A DNA stretch of 64,000 nt from JBBDMC01 sp963775235 (GTDB lineage Bacteria > Pseudomonadota > Alphaproteobacteria > Rhizobiales > Kaistiaceae), in NCBI GenBank assembly GCA_963775235.1, contig CAVZHY010000007.1, forward strand, positions 186,001 to 250,000. Direction: 5' to 3'. The position numbers and the translations under genes are program-made. The first letter of the stretch is position 1. Every line of letters begins with the position of its first letter. The notes under the pieces are model-generated. The model saw only the letters and a list, made by a program, of their open reading frames with translations, made no database searches and was not told the origin of the DNA. Shown one piece after another: positions 17,187 to 26,505 of the stretch.

Positions 17187-18008
17187 TTAAACCGGGCGTC
17201 GGCTTGTGTCGTCACTATCGGCCGTTCCTTGCGCCGCGATTGCTCCCGTCAAAGTGGGGGGGCCCTTGAGGATCCATTCAAATACCACGCCGATGACCGC
17301 TCCCACGAACGGGCCGACCAAATAGATCCATGCATCGGCGAAGTTCCCGCCGACCAGATCGGGGGCAAGGGTGCGTACGGGATTCATCGAAGCCCCGCTG
17401 ATTGGCGCGGCCCAGAGGCCGGCCAGCGCGATGTAGCTGCCGATGGCGATGGCGCCGTTGGTGCCAATATTTCGCGCGCCTGATGCTGTGCCAAGGATGG
17501 TATTCACGAGGCCCGTTGTGAGCAAAATCTCCATGGCCAGAGCCTGCAGAGAGCTTACGCCAGGACCCGGCTCAGTGGCTCCAAGTTGGCCGATTGTTCC
17601 GAACATGGCCCGCAGAAAGATTGCTGCGGCGATCTCCACCGGCAATCTGACCGATGATGTAGCCGGGCACGCGGCGCCACGGGAAGTTCCCCCTCATGGC
17701 GAAGGCGAAAGTGACGGCGGGATTAAGGTGCGCCCCGCTTACCGTGCCCATGAAGTAGATGATGACCATCACCATTAGGCCGGGCGCCACCACCGCCATG
17801 CCCCGAGTGACGTCTCCGTTGCTCTTTCGGCCACTACACCGGCGCCGGCAAGCAACCACGACCAGCAGGAATGTTCCCCAGATTCCGAGAAAATTCGGCG
17901 CCACTCGAACGAGGAATCGAGGAAATCTGGCGGCCTCGTTACGCCCAGCATTCGGTAGCCTGGCGTCTTCACCCGGCGGCGCGGGGCCAGCGTCATGTTG
18001 CCCTCCAT
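17187..18008 (-). pseudogene. Aquaporin/MIP family channel, several frameshifts
   Basis: Major intrinsic protein (water or glycerol channel) whose reading frame is broken about four times: near 17884 (one base lost), 17852 (one gained), 17824 (one lost) and 17638 (one gained). Pieced together it reads about 273 residues with six membrane segments, SGAHLNPAVTFAFA as the first NPA loop and SGASMNPVRTLAPD as the second, where NPA has become NPV. A basic N-terminus (MTLAPRRRVKTPG) of about 40 residues precedes the first helix. The compensating shifts leave the net frame unchanged. Four lesions in one gene are more than in its neighbours, so true decay is possible. Confidence 0.7.
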
Positions 18009-18032
18009 TTAACGGCTCCAGTGCGACCGCGC

Positions 18033-18488
18033 TCAGCGGCCGGCGAGGGCGACCGTGTAGGTGGTCGCGGTGCCGGTAAGGCAGTTCTCGCCCGCGGCGT
18101 TCGTCACGCTGGTCTTCAACGTGCAGATCGGCTTGTCGTCGCGGACCTCGGTGACCTCGACGCGGGCGGTGATCGTCTCGTCGACGCCGACGGCCTTCAC
18201 GAACTTCCACTCGACGCCGAGGAACACTGTCCCCGGTCCCGGCAGGTCCTCGGCGACGACCGCGTTCAGAAGGCCGGAGGTGACGCCGCCCTGGACGATC
18301 AGCTTGCCGAACACCGAAGCCTCGGCAAGCGCGCGGTCGTAGTGCAACGGGTTGCGATCGCCGGTGATGGCGGTGAAAGCCTCGATGTCGCTCATGGCCG
18401 TGGTGCGGGTGCGCTCGGCGGAGGCGCCGATCGCGGGCTTGCCGTTGACGGTACCGGCCCAGCCGTCGATTGCGGCGGTGGCGCTCAC
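18033..18488 (-). CDS. MaoC family hydratase (R-specific enoyl-CoA hydratase-like)
   Basis: 151-residue hot-dog fold protein. ITGDRNPLHYD carries the catalytic Asp and His of the MaoC/PhaJ hydratase motif, followed by VQGGVTSGLL. Such enzymes hydrate trans-2-enoyl-CoA to (R)-3-hydroxyacyl-CoA. The start codon is GTG (complement of 18486-18488) and overlaps the stop of the MotB-like gene by four bases, so the two are translationally coupled, an unexpected pairing of a lipid enzyme with an ion-channel complex. Confidence 0.85.
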   Translation of the reverse strand: MSATAAIDGWAGTVNGKPAIGASAERTRTTAMSDIEAFTAITGDRNPLHYDRALAEASVFGKLIVQGGVTSGLLNAVVAEDLPGPGTVFLGVEWKFVKAVGVDETITARVEVTEVRDDKPICTLKTSVTNAAGENCLTGTATTYTVALAGR

Positions 18489-19507
18489 CGCTCGGTCAGC
18501 TTCAGCTCGATCCGACGGTTCTGGGCGTAGGCGGTGTCGGTGTCGCCGTCGACCAGCGGCTGGTACTCGCCGTAGCCGGCGGCGACCAGGCGTTCAGGCG
18601 CGATGCCCTGCGAGATGAAATACTGCACCACCGAAATGGCGCGCGCGGCCGACAGGTCCCAGTTCGACTTGAAGCGGCCGCCGGTGATCGGACGCTTGTC
18701 GGTGTGGCCGTTGATCTGGAGGACCCAAGGGATGTCGTCGGGGATCTCCTTGGCCAGTTCCTTGATGGCGCCGGCCACCTGGTTGAGTCGGTCTGTCCCT
18801 GATCGTTGATCTCGTCGGAGCCGGTGGCGAAGAGCACCTCGGACTGGAAGACGAAGCGGTCGCCGACGACGCGGATGTCAGGACGATCGCCAAGGATCTC
18901 GCGCAGCCGTCCGAAGAAGTCGGAGCGGTAGCGCGTCAGTTCCTGGACGCGCTGGGCGAGGGCGACGTTGAGGCGGCGGCCGAGATCGGCGATCTGCGTC
19001 TGGCTCTCCTTGTCCTTTTGCTCGGACGCGTCGAGCGCGGTCTCCAGCGCGGCGATCTGGCGGCGGAGCGCCGAAATCTGCTGGTTGAGCAGTTCGACCT
19101 GGGCGAGCGCCCGCTGGCTGATCTGCTTCTCCGAAGTCGAGGTCGCTGTTGAGCGCTGCGACCTTGTCGGCCGCCGAGGCCGAGGCGGTCGATTGCTGGT
19201 CGAGCAGGCCGCGCAGGCGGTCGCGCTCGCTTTCTGCCGCGCTCAAGCTCGCCTGCAGGGTGCTGAGATTGTCGGTGAGTTCGCTCTTGCCGGCGCGCTC
19301 CAGAGCGAGCATCTGGGTCAATTCGGCGATCTGGGCGTTGAGCTGCTGGAGAACGGTGTCCTTGCCCGTGATTTCGCGCGACAGCAGGAACTGCACCAGC
19401 GCGAAGATCGACAACAGGAAGATGAACACCAGCAGCAGGTTGGTCAGAACGTCGACAAAGCTCGGCCAGTACTCGGCGCGCGCGACGCTGCGACGGCTGC
19501 GGGCCAT
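18485..19507 (-). CDS. MotB/OmpA-type peptidoglycan-binding inner-membrane protein (frameshifted)
   Basis: About 340 residues: one N-terminal membrane helix (NLLLVFIFLLSIFALVQFLL, preceded by YWPSFVDVLT with the MotB/TolR-type aspartate), a long coiled coil (residues about 45-190), and a C-terminal OmpA-like peptidoglycan-binding domain (VLQINGHTDKRPI and NRRIELKLTER). Frame changes near 19135 (extra T) and 18796 (lost C in CCC) must be corrected; net length is unaffected. It pairs with the MotA-like gene immediately upstream, as in proton-driven stator or Tol/Exb complexes. No flagellar gene is near, so it is unlikely to be a flagellar stator. Confidence 0.8.
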
Positions 19508-19515
19508 GGCCACGG

Positions 19516-20559
19516 TTATTCTCCCGGTGTCGGCGCGCGAAGGGCGCGGGCGATGGTCTCCAGCAGTGACTGGACCTCGCGCTGCTGCTCGGACTGGGTC
19601 TCGACCCAACTGCGGATGACCTGCTGCTCGCTGCGCATGTGCTGGACGAGGCCCTGAATGCCCTCGGCGAGATTGGCCATCGCGGTGGTGGCGCGCTGCG
19701 TCGAGCCGGCGTTGGGCTCGCCGGCGACGCGGCTGTCCTGGATGGTGCGCGACAGCCGTTCGATGGCGATGCGGAGGTCCTCCGCCGAGGTGGCGCCGCC
19801 GCGCGACTCGATCAGGTCGGGGTCGAGGTCGGTGACCGTCGACAGCCAGTCCTCGAGGCCATTGTAGAACAGGCTTTGCGCCTGCCCGGCCTGGAGGTCG
19901 AGGAAGCCGAGGATGAGCGAACCGGAAAGGCCGAACAAGGACGACGAGAAGGCGACGCCCATGCCGCCCAGCGGGGCGGCGAGGCCGTCCTTGAGGTCCT
20001 CGAAGATGACGCCGGTGTTGGATGAGGAAATGTCGAGGTTCTGGATCGTGCTGGCGACGGCGCCGACCGTTTGCAGAAGGCCCCAGAAGGTGCCGAGCAG
20101 GCCGAGGAAAATGAGCAGGCTCGTCAGATAGCGACCGATGTCGCGGTCCTCGTCGAGGCGCATCTGGATCGAATCGAGGATGGACCGCATGGTCTGGGTC
20201 GAGATCGCCATGCGGCCGATGCGGTCGCCGAGGAGCGTCGCCATCGGCGCCAACAGCACCGGCGCGCGCTCCGCCTCGACGCCGGGTTCGGCGACGCGGA
20301 AGGTATTGACCCACCGGATCTCCGGGAATAGCCGGAAAACCTGACGGATCGCCAGGCCAACACCGAGCAGCAGGACGCTGATGATGACCCCGTTGAGGCC
20401 GGGGTTGGCCATGAACGCCTGAACCACCTGGCGGTAGAGGATCATGGCGATAAATGCGGCGATGACCAAGAAGATTGTCATCCGCCACAGATAGATCTGC
20501 GGACTCGCCAACTTGTACGGGTCGTATTCCCGCGCTGGGGCTCGTCTAAAAAAAAGCAC
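19516..20559 (-). CDS. MotA/TolQ/ExbB-type proton-channel protein
   Basis: 347 residues with four predicted membrane segments: two near the N-terminus (LVIAAFIAMILY and VIISVLLLGVGLA) and two in the core (YLTSLLIFLGLLGTFWGLLQTV and GMGVAFSSSLFGLSGSLILG) that correspond to the MotA/TolQ channel helices. The C-terminal 120 residues are a charged helical tail (QVIRSWVETQSEQQREVQSLLE). The MotB-like partner begins nine bases downstream. A PMF-driven envelope complex of unknown output is the best reading. Confidence 0.82.
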   Translation of the reverse strand: MLFFRRAPAREYDPYKLASPQIYLWRMTIFLVIAAFIAMILYRQVVQAFMANPGLNGVIISVLLLGVGLAIRQVFRLFPEIRWVNTFRVAEPGVEAERAPVLLAPMATLLGDRIGRMAISTQTMRSILDSIQMRLDEDRDIGRYLTSLLIFLGLLGTFWGLLQTVGAVASTIQNLDISSSNTGVIFEDLKDGLAAPLGGMGVAFSSSLFGLSGSLILGFLDLQAGQAQSLFYNGLEDWLSTVTDLDPDLIESRGGATSAEDLRIAIERLSRTIQDSRVAGEPNAGSTQRATTAMANLAEGIQGLVQHMRSEQQVIRSWVETQSEQQREVQSLLETIARALRAPTPGE

Positions 20560-20642
20560 CGGTCGGCCTCGTCCTCCGCCTTAATTCTTACCGTGATTTG
20601 TGACGGGAGAGAAACGGCAAAATCGCGGCGGTGAAGAACTAT

Positions 20643-21440
20643 TCAGCCGCTGCGGGCTGCAGCAATGTTGGCGAGAAGGGCGGGATGGACCCGCTCATTG
20701 CCCACCACGATAGTCCCGGATGTCATCATTTCAGCGGCGCCGTCGGCGTCGCTGACAAGTCCACCGGCCTCCCGCACGATCAGGATGCCGGCTGCCATGT
20801 CCCACGGCGACAGGCCGCGCTGCCAGGAGCCGTCGTAGCGGCCGGCTGCGGTCCAGGCGAGGTCGAGAGCCGCGGCGCCGCAGCGGCGGATGCCGGCAGT
20901 CCGGTCGGTCAGGGCACGAATCTCGGCCGCAGCGAGGTCATGGCCGGGACGGCCAATCGCCGGCATGCCGGTGGCAATGACGGCGTCGGCTAGGTCTCGG
21001 CGGGCTGCCACACGCAGGCGCCGGTCGTTGAGGAAGGAGCCGGCGCCGCGCTCGCCCACGTACAACTCGTTCATCACCGGATTGTAGATGACGCCGGCGA
21101 CCAGTTCGCCGTCGCGCTCCAGCCCGATCGAAACAGCGAAGAGCGGGATGCCGTGGAGGAAATTGGTAGTGCCATCGAGCGGGTCGACGATGAAGCGGTG
21201 GTTCCGGTCGGTGCCGGCGATCTCTCCGCTCTCTTCGGTCAGCACCGACCAGGAGGGGCGTGCCTTCTTCAGCTCGGTGATCAGTGTCTCGTCGGCGCGG
21301 CGATCGGCGGCGCTGACGAAGTTGCCCGGTCCCTTGAGCGACACCTGGAGACTCTCGACCTCACCGAAGTCGCGCACGAGCCCGCGTCCGGCCCTGAGGG
21401 CCGCATTGACCATGATGTTAAGGAGCGCGGTGCGGGCCAT
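20643..21440 (-). CDS. suhB: Inositol-1-monophosphatase family protein
   Basis: 265 residues. Metal-binding motifs of the inositol monophosphatase family are clear: LTEESGE (Glu), DPLDGTTNFLHG (the DxxDGT core), and SPWDMAAGILIVREAGG at the C-terminus. ATG at 21438-21440 starts MARTALLNIMV, the alphaproteobacterial form. It hydrolyses myo-inositol-1-phosphate or related phosphates; SuhB homologues also act in RNA processing and rRNA antitermination in E. coli. The symbol is by family resemblance. Confidence 0.85.
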   Translation of the reverse strand: MARTALLNIMVNAALRAGRGLVRDFGEVESLQVSLKGPGNFVSAADRRADETLITELKKARPSWSVLTEESGEIAGTDRNHRFIVDPLDGTTNFLHGIPLFAVSIGLERDGELVAGVIYNPVMNELYVGERGAGSFLNDRRLRVAARRDLADAVIATGMPAIGRPGHDLAAAEIRALTDRTAGIRRCGAAALDLAWTAAGRYDGSWQRGLSPWDMAAGILIVREAGGLVSDADGAAEMMTSGTIVVGNERVHPALLANIAAARSG

Positions 21441-21492
21441 GGGCGGGGCGGCTTCAACACCACACTTGTTGCCCCAGTGCAAGCGTATCCGT

Positions 21493-22745
21493 TCAGTCGC
21501 CCGGCCAGCGTTGCGCGGCGACCAGCGCCTGCTGCTGCTGATCCGGCGTGAGACCGGCGGCAAATTTGTCGAGGAAGTCGTCGGTCCTGCCCGCCTGCTT
21601 GGCGAGCAAGTTCCACTTGGCGGCCGCGACCGGGTCGGCTGGGACGCCGCTGCCGGTCGCCAGCATGCGGGCGAGGCGGTTCTGGGCGATGGGGTTGCCG
21701 AAGTTGGCGGCGCGCATGAACCAGGTGTAGGCCGCCGACTGATCCTGCACGGTGCCGACGCCGTTGAACAGGCGGATGGCGTACTCGACCATGCAGGGCA
21801 CGTGGCCGAGGCGGGCGCCCTCCTCGAACCAATGCGTCGCCTTCACCGGGTCGGCGGCCACGCCGCGACCCTGGTCGTATAGCTGGGCGAGAACAAATTC
21901 CGCATCGGGGTCGTCGGCGGCGGCGCCGACCGACAGGAGTTGCGCGGCGCGGGCGTCGTCGCGCGAGCGTGCGTCGCCCTGCAAGTAAAGGAGTGCGAGC
22001 TGGTAGGCCGCCTTCACCTCGCCCTTCGCGGCGGCGGTCTCGAAATAGTCGGCCGCTTTGGCATGGTCGGCCTTAACGCCGCGGCCATCGAGATACATCA
22101 TGCCCAGTGCGAACTGGGCCTCGCGGTCACCGCTCTTGGCGGCGAAGCCATACCAGGTCGCTGCCTCGGCGTAGTCCTGGGGAATGCCGTAGCCGCCCTC
22201 GTAAATAAGGCCGATCAGGGTCTGCGCCGCCGTGTCGCCGGTCTCGGCGCGGGTAAGGGCGAGGCTGAACGCTGACAGGTAGAGCCCGCGCTGGAAGGCG
22301 CCGTAGGCAAGATCGGCACCCTTGTCATCCGTCGCGGCCGCCGGGGGCTGGGGGGCGGAATTGTCGAGATCGGGCGTCGGCGGCGGTTCGCCGGCAGGCA
22401 TCATCTCCGGTGAGGGCAGATCCACTTTCGGCGTCGCGCCGGGTGCAGGATTGGCGGGTGGCGGCGCATCGTTGGCGGGGGTGGCGCTTTCGCCGCGCCC
22501 GGCTTTATCCGCGGCGACGGCGGCGCGGCGGGAGCGGGCGGCGAAGCCGCTTCCGGCGCGCCCGCAGTCGGGGGAACGATCGAAATCGGTGCCTGGGCGC
22601 GCGGCGTTGCGGGGGTGGTCGCGGGCTTCTTGGGTGCGGTCGCCGCTGCCGGCGGTGTCAGCACCATCGGAGCGTCCTGGGCGCAAGCCGGACCCGCGAC
22701 CATGGCCAAGGTCAGAACGATTGCGCCCGCACCCCGCCGGATCAT
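21493..22745 (-). CDS. Sel1-repeat protein, exported (frameshifted)
   Basis: Reads MIRRGAGAIVLTLAMVAGPACAQDAP (signal peptide) from the ATG at 22743-22745, then a proline/alanine-rich linker, and from about 22475 continues in another frame (DAPPPANPAPGATPKVDLPSPEMM). Adding one base in the C run there (GGGGG on the plus strand) gives about 417 residues. The C-terminal 280 carry at least six Sel1-like repeats, for example AQFALGMMYLDGRGVKADHAKAADYFETAA. Sel1 proteins scaffold signalling or envelope complexes. Its start overlaps the ThiE-like stop by four bases. Confidence 0.8.
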
Positions 22746-23398
22746 GCGGCCGGGACCCGCATGCCGGCGAGGCGTTCGACGGCCTCCGCAACGGCCTTTG
22801 CCGGCCCGCGTGGATCGTCCCAGACCGCGCCGGAGAGGGCGACAAACTCGATGCCGGCAGCGGCCGCTTCCTCGACCGATGCAAGCGCGCGCCCGCCCAT
22901 GACGATCGCGGGGATCAACGCCACCGACGACCACCACGCAGCGAGGTCGAACGCCTTGGGGAAAATGCCGGGACTGGTGTCGCCGTCGAGGCGGCCGAAG
23001 AACAGGTAGTCGGGCTGGGCCTCGGCGGCGAGCATGGCGTCATGACGCGTGACAAGGCCGCCGGCGCCGACGATCTTGCGTGGACGCAAGGCCGCGATCG
23101 CCGCCTTGAGATCATCAAGGTTGCTGTCGACGTGTACGCCGTCGGCATGCGTGCGTCCGGCAATGCGGGTGTCATTGTGGATGAGGGCCGCCACATCGCG
23201 GGCCTGGGCGACCGGGACCAGCGCCTCGGCGAGCTGTTGCATGCGCGTCGGGTCCGCAGGATCCGCGGTGATGACCAGCGAGGCGACATCGCCACCCGAC
23301 AGCGCCTCGGAAACCGCGCGCGCGATCGTCGCCCCGTCTGCGTCGAAAGGTGTCACCAAGCAGAGGCGGCAGCGAATGTCTGCTTTGTTCGCCATCAC
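22742..23398 (-). CDS. Thiamine-phosphate synthase-like protein
   Basis: 218-residue TIM-barrel protein of the ThiE superfamily: CLVTPFDADG at the N-terminus, IHNDTRIAGRTHADGVHVDS (motif NDxxxxAxxxxADGVHLG), and FFGRLDGDTSPG in place of the canonical FGPVFxTxSK. The family's phosphate-binding end (GIEFVALSGAV) is present. The altered FGP motif suggests a ThiE paralog rather than the housekeeping enzyme. No other thiamine gene is nearby. Confidence 0.7.
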   Translation of the reverse strand: MMANKADIRCRLCLVTPFDADGATIARAVSEALSGGDVASLVITADPADPTRMQQLAEALVPVAQARDVAALIHNDTRIAGRTHADGVHVDSNLDDLKAAIAALRPRKIVGAGGLVTRHDAMLAAEAQPDYLFFGRLDGDTSPGIFPKAFDLAAWWSSVALIPAIVMGGRALASVEEAAAAGIEFVALSGAVWDDPRGPAKAVAEAVERLAGMRVPAA

Positions 23399-23523
23399 AA
23401 CTACGTCTGCCGGCCAGGCCGTCGCGGACGCCAGAATCTCTCCGCCGGCTGGCGCGACGGAAGGGCTCCCGAGTCGCGCCTCGCGCCGTCAAATATAGGT
23501 CAATTGGAGCCTTTTTGCTGCAT

Positions 23524-24552
23524 TTATGCAGCCTTTTCGAGATTGGGCTCCCACTTGCCGCTGGCGGCCAGGCTGTTCATGCGGGCGCGATGGAGGAACG
23601 CCCGCTGGGCGGCGGCAACGTTCTCCGGCTTGCCGCTCCAGGTTTTCATCGCCGCGCCCTGGAGCGCGCGGCCGTAGGAGAAGGTGAGCTTCCACGGCAG
23701 GCCGGAGACGCGGTTCATGAGCGACAGGTGCTCGGTCGCCTGCTCGTCGCTCTGGCCGCCGGAAAGGAATGCGATGCCCGGCACCGCCGGCGGCACGCAC
23801 GCTTTCAGAACGGCGATGGTCTTGTCGGCGACCTCCCGCGGAGAGGCCTGCTTCGGCGAATTCTTGCCGGCGACGATCATGTTGGGCTTGAGCACGATGC
23901 CTTCGAGCTTGACGTTGGCAAGCTTGAGCTCGGCGAACACCGCCTTCAGCGTTTTCTCGCTGACGGCATAGCAGGTGTCGGCATCGTGGGCGGCGACCGG
24001 GCCGTCCATCAGCACCTCAGGCTCGACGATCGGGACGATGTTCGCCTCCTGACACAGAGCGGCATAACGGGCCAATGCGTGGGCGTTGGCATGGATGCCG
24101 TTGTCGGTGGGGATGCCCGGCGCGATGTCGATGACGGCGCGCCATTTGGCGAAGCGCGCGCCGAGCTCGTAGTACGCGCTCAGCCGGTCGCGGAGATTGT
24201 CGAGGCCCTCGGTCACCTTCTCGCCCGGTGCCAGCGCCAGCCGCCACGCGCCCTGATCGACCTTGATGCCGGGGATGGCACCGGCAGCGGCGATGACGGC
24301 GGTGAGCGGCGTGCCATCCTTCGCCTTCTGGCGTATGGTCTCATCGTAAAGGATGACACCGGAGATGCAATTCTTCATGGCCTCGTCGGTGCGAAAGAAG
24401 AGTTCACGGTAATCGCGACGGTTGTCGGCGATCGATTCGATGCCGAGCTTCTCGAACCGCTTGGTGATGGTGCCGGTGCTCTCGTCGGCGGCAAGTATGC
24501 CTTTGCCGGGCGCGACCATGCGACGGGCGATGTCCTCGATCGATTCAGCCAT
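23524..24552 (-). CDS. Fructose-bisphosphate aldolase, class I
   Basis: 342 residues; class I (Schiff-base) aldolase as shown by ADESTGTITKRFEKLGI at the N-terminus, the VLKPNMIV strand carrying the catalytic lysine, FLSGGQSDEQA and FSYGRALQGAA, all standard for the animal/plant-type class I enzyme found in some proteobacteria. ATG 24552 is preferred because AGGAGAG stands five bases upstream. It cleaves fructose-1,6-bisphosphate into triose phosphates and lies close to pgk-gap-tkt on the same strand, with one opposite-strand gene in between. Confidence 0.93.
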   Translation of the reverse strand: MAESIEDIARRMVAPGKGILAADESTGTITKRFEKLGIESIADNRRDYRELFFRTDEAMKNCISGVILYDETIRQKAKDGTPLTAVIAAAGAIPGIKVDQGAWRLALAPGEKVTEGLDNLRDRLSAYYELGARFAKWRAVIDIAPGIPTDNGIHANAHALARYAALCQEANIVPIVEPEVLMDGPVAAHDADTCYAVSEKTLKAVFAELKLANVKLEGIVLKPNMIVAGKNSPKQASPREVADKTIAVLKACVPPAVPGIAFLSGGQSDEQATEHLSLMNRVSGLPWKLTFSYGRALQGAAMKTWSGKPENVAAAQRAFLHRARMNSLAASGKWEPNLEKAA

Positions 24553-24807
24553 GTCGGCTCTCCTGGGCACGGACAGTGTTATGGGTGCTTATAGCGAACC
24601 GTGCCGCCCCTTCGCCAGACCTGCCGCCCGCACTCAGAATTGGAACCACACCCGGCGGGGGCCGTTAACAGCGAAAGGTCGGCCAGGAGCAGCTACCTGC
24701 GGAAACAGCGGCAGTTTACCTCCGGCCGGCAGGGCCCATGTATCGAGGAGGCAACCGGCCGGCAAGAGTTCAGCCGACTGTCCACCAGACGCGAAAGGAG
24801 GACGGAT

Positions 24808-25293
24808 ATGGCCCAACCAGCCTACGCCCCCAAGCGAAATCAGAAATCCCAACCGGAACCGCGCGGAAAGCGCCCTCAGCTATCGGTGGTCCCACCGGTT
24901 ACGACCGATATCGAGGCCGACCCGACACGGCCGGTCGTCGGTGTTCACCGAGGCGCGATCGAGATCGCGCTTGCCGCAGCCATCTGGTTCGTGGCGGCGA
25001 TGTTTTTCCTGTTCGCCACGGGGAATGCGGCGATCGACTACCCGCTGGTGATCGTCGTCGGCTTCGCGGTGATCTTTTTCGGCCTCACCCTTGGGCTTGC
25101 CCGATGGGCCGCCCGGGACGAACGCTGGTTCGGCGACTCAAAGACGCGCTTCAGAGAATTCACTGAAGACAACGTCGACATCAGCACCGGCATAATCGCC
25201 GGACGCGAGGCGCTGACCCAGATCATCATGTTGCCCGTCGTGCTGGCGATCGGCGGGACGGCAATCGGAATCGTTTTCGCTGCCGGCTGGTAG
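24808..25293 (+). CDS. Conserved membrane protein of unknown function
   Basis: 161 residues. A proline- and lysine-rich N-terminus of about 45 residues leads into two close hydrophobic helices (IALAAAIWFVAAMFFLF and LVIVVGFAVIFFGLTLGLA), a charged loop (RWAARDERWFGDSKTRFREF) and a last helix (IIMLPVVLAIGGTAIGIVF). AGGAGG at 24796-24801 fixes the ATG. The pattern is typical of small alphaproteobacterial inner-membrane proteins of unassigned role. It is transcribed against its neighbours fba and pgk. The 255-base gap upstream holds no other feature I can name. Confidence 0.7.
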   Translation: MAQPAYAPKRNQKSQPEPRGKRPQLSVVPPVTTDIEADPTRPVVGVHRGAIEIALAAAIWFVAAMFFLFATGNAAIDYPLVIVVGFAVIFFGLTLGLARWAARDERWFGDSKTRFREFTEDNVDISTGIIAGREALTQIIMLPVVLAIGGTAIGIVFAAGW

Positions 25294-25299
25294 CGCGCG

Positions 25300-26499
25300 T
25301 CAGCCGGCGCGGCGGAGTACCTCGACGCCAGGGAGGGCCTTGCCCTCGAGCCATTCGAGGAAGGCTCCGCCGGCGGTGGAGACGAACGAAAAATCCGCCG
25401 CCACGCCGGCGTGCTCGAGCGCGGCGACCGTCTCCCCGCCGCCTGCGACGGAGTTGAGCGAGCCGGCACGGGTACGTTCCGCCGCGTGCCGCGCGACTGC
25501 GACCGTGGCGGCGTCGAACGGCGGCACCTCGAAGGCACCCAGGGGCCCGTTCCAGACCAGCGTCGCAGCCCTGTCGATCCAGGCGTTGACGACGGCGATC
25601 GATTTCGGGCCGACGTCGAGGATCATCTGATCAGCCGGGATGGCATCGAGCGAGACGGTGGTGGCCGCCGCGCCGGCTTTCAGCGCTGGGGCCACGACCG
25701 CGTCCACCGGCAGCACGATCGCATGCCCCGCCTTGGTCGCCGCTGCCGTGATGCGGCGCACCGTGTCGGCAAGGTCTGGCTCGGCGAGCGACCTTCCCAC
25801 CGGAACGCCGCCGGCCAGCAGAAACGTGTTCGCCATGCCGCCGCCGATGACGAGGGCATCGACCTTGGTGATCAAGTGCTCCAGCACGTCGATTTTCGAC
25901 GACACCTTGGCGCCGCCGACGATGGCGACCAGCGGCCGCTTGGGATTGGCAAGGGCGGCCTCCAGCGCCTCCAGTTCTGCCTGCATGGCACGGCCGGCGA
26001 AGGCGGGGAGCTTATGGGCCAGCCCCTCGGTCGAGGCGTGGGCGCGGTGGGCGGTGGAGAAGGCGTCGTCGACATAGAGGTCGCCGAGACGGGCAAGGGC
26101 GTCGACAAAGGCGGGATCGTTCTTCTCCTCGCCCTTGTGGAAGCGGGTGTTCTCCAGAACAAGAATGTCGCCATTCTTCATCGCCGCAACGGCCTTCTCA
26201 GCCGCGACGCCGATGCAATCATCGGCGAAAGCGACCGCCTTGCCGAGAACCTCGGACAGTGCCGGCACCACCTGCCTCAGCGAGAACTGCGGGTCGGGTC
26301 CATCCTTCGGGCGGCCGAAGTGGGCAAGAAGGATAACCCTGCCGCCCTTGCCGGCGATCTCGGTGATGGTGGGAGCAACCGCGCGGATGCGGGTAAGGTC
26401 GGAGACCTTTCCGTCCGCCATCGGCAGATTAAGGTCGACGCGGAGGAGGACCCGCTTGCCCCTGACGTCGACGTCGTCGAGGGTGCGAAACCCGGCCAC
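25300..26499 (-). CDS. pgk: Phosphoglycerate kinase
   Basis: 399 residues, the normal size. RVLLRVDLNLP (family RVDLNVP), GGAKVSSKIDVLE and the C-terminal SVAGGGETVAAL nucleotide motif identify it. It phosphorylates ADP (or, in the Calvin direction, 3-phosphoglycerate). It follows gap by six bases in the same orientation, making a tkt-gap-pgk operon, an order common for cbbT-G-K sets in alphaproteobacteria. Confidence 0.96.
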   Translation of the reverse strand: MAGFRTLDDVDVRGKRVLLRVDLNLPMADGKVSDLTRIRAVAPTITEIAGKGGRVILLAHFGRPKDGPDPQFSLRQVVPALSEVLGKAVAFADDCIGVAAEKAVAAMKNGDILVLENTRFHKGEEKNDPAFVDALARLGDLYVDDAFSTAHRAHASTEGLAHKLPAFAGRAMQAELEALEAALANPKRPLVAIVGGAKVSSKIDVLEHLITKVDALVIGGGMANTFLLAGGVPVGRSLAEPDLADTVRRITAAATKAGHAIVLPVDAVVAPALKAGAAATTVSLDAIPADQMILDVGPKSIAVVNAWIDRAATLVWNGPLGAFEVPPFDAATVAVARHAAERTRAGSLNSVAGGGETVAALEHAGVAADFSFVSTAGGAFLEWLEGKALPGVEVLRRAG

Positions 26500-26505
26500 C
26501 GGCTT

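Noticed and set aside
18485..20559. MotA/MotB-like pair read as a Zorya (ZorAB) defence system
   Set aside because: No ZorC, ZorD or ZorE partner nearby; neighbours are MaoC and suhB, and the pair sits in core-gene context.
18485..20559. Flagellar stator motAB
   Set aside because: No flagellar genes within the window and the MotA-like protein is longer with a different tail.
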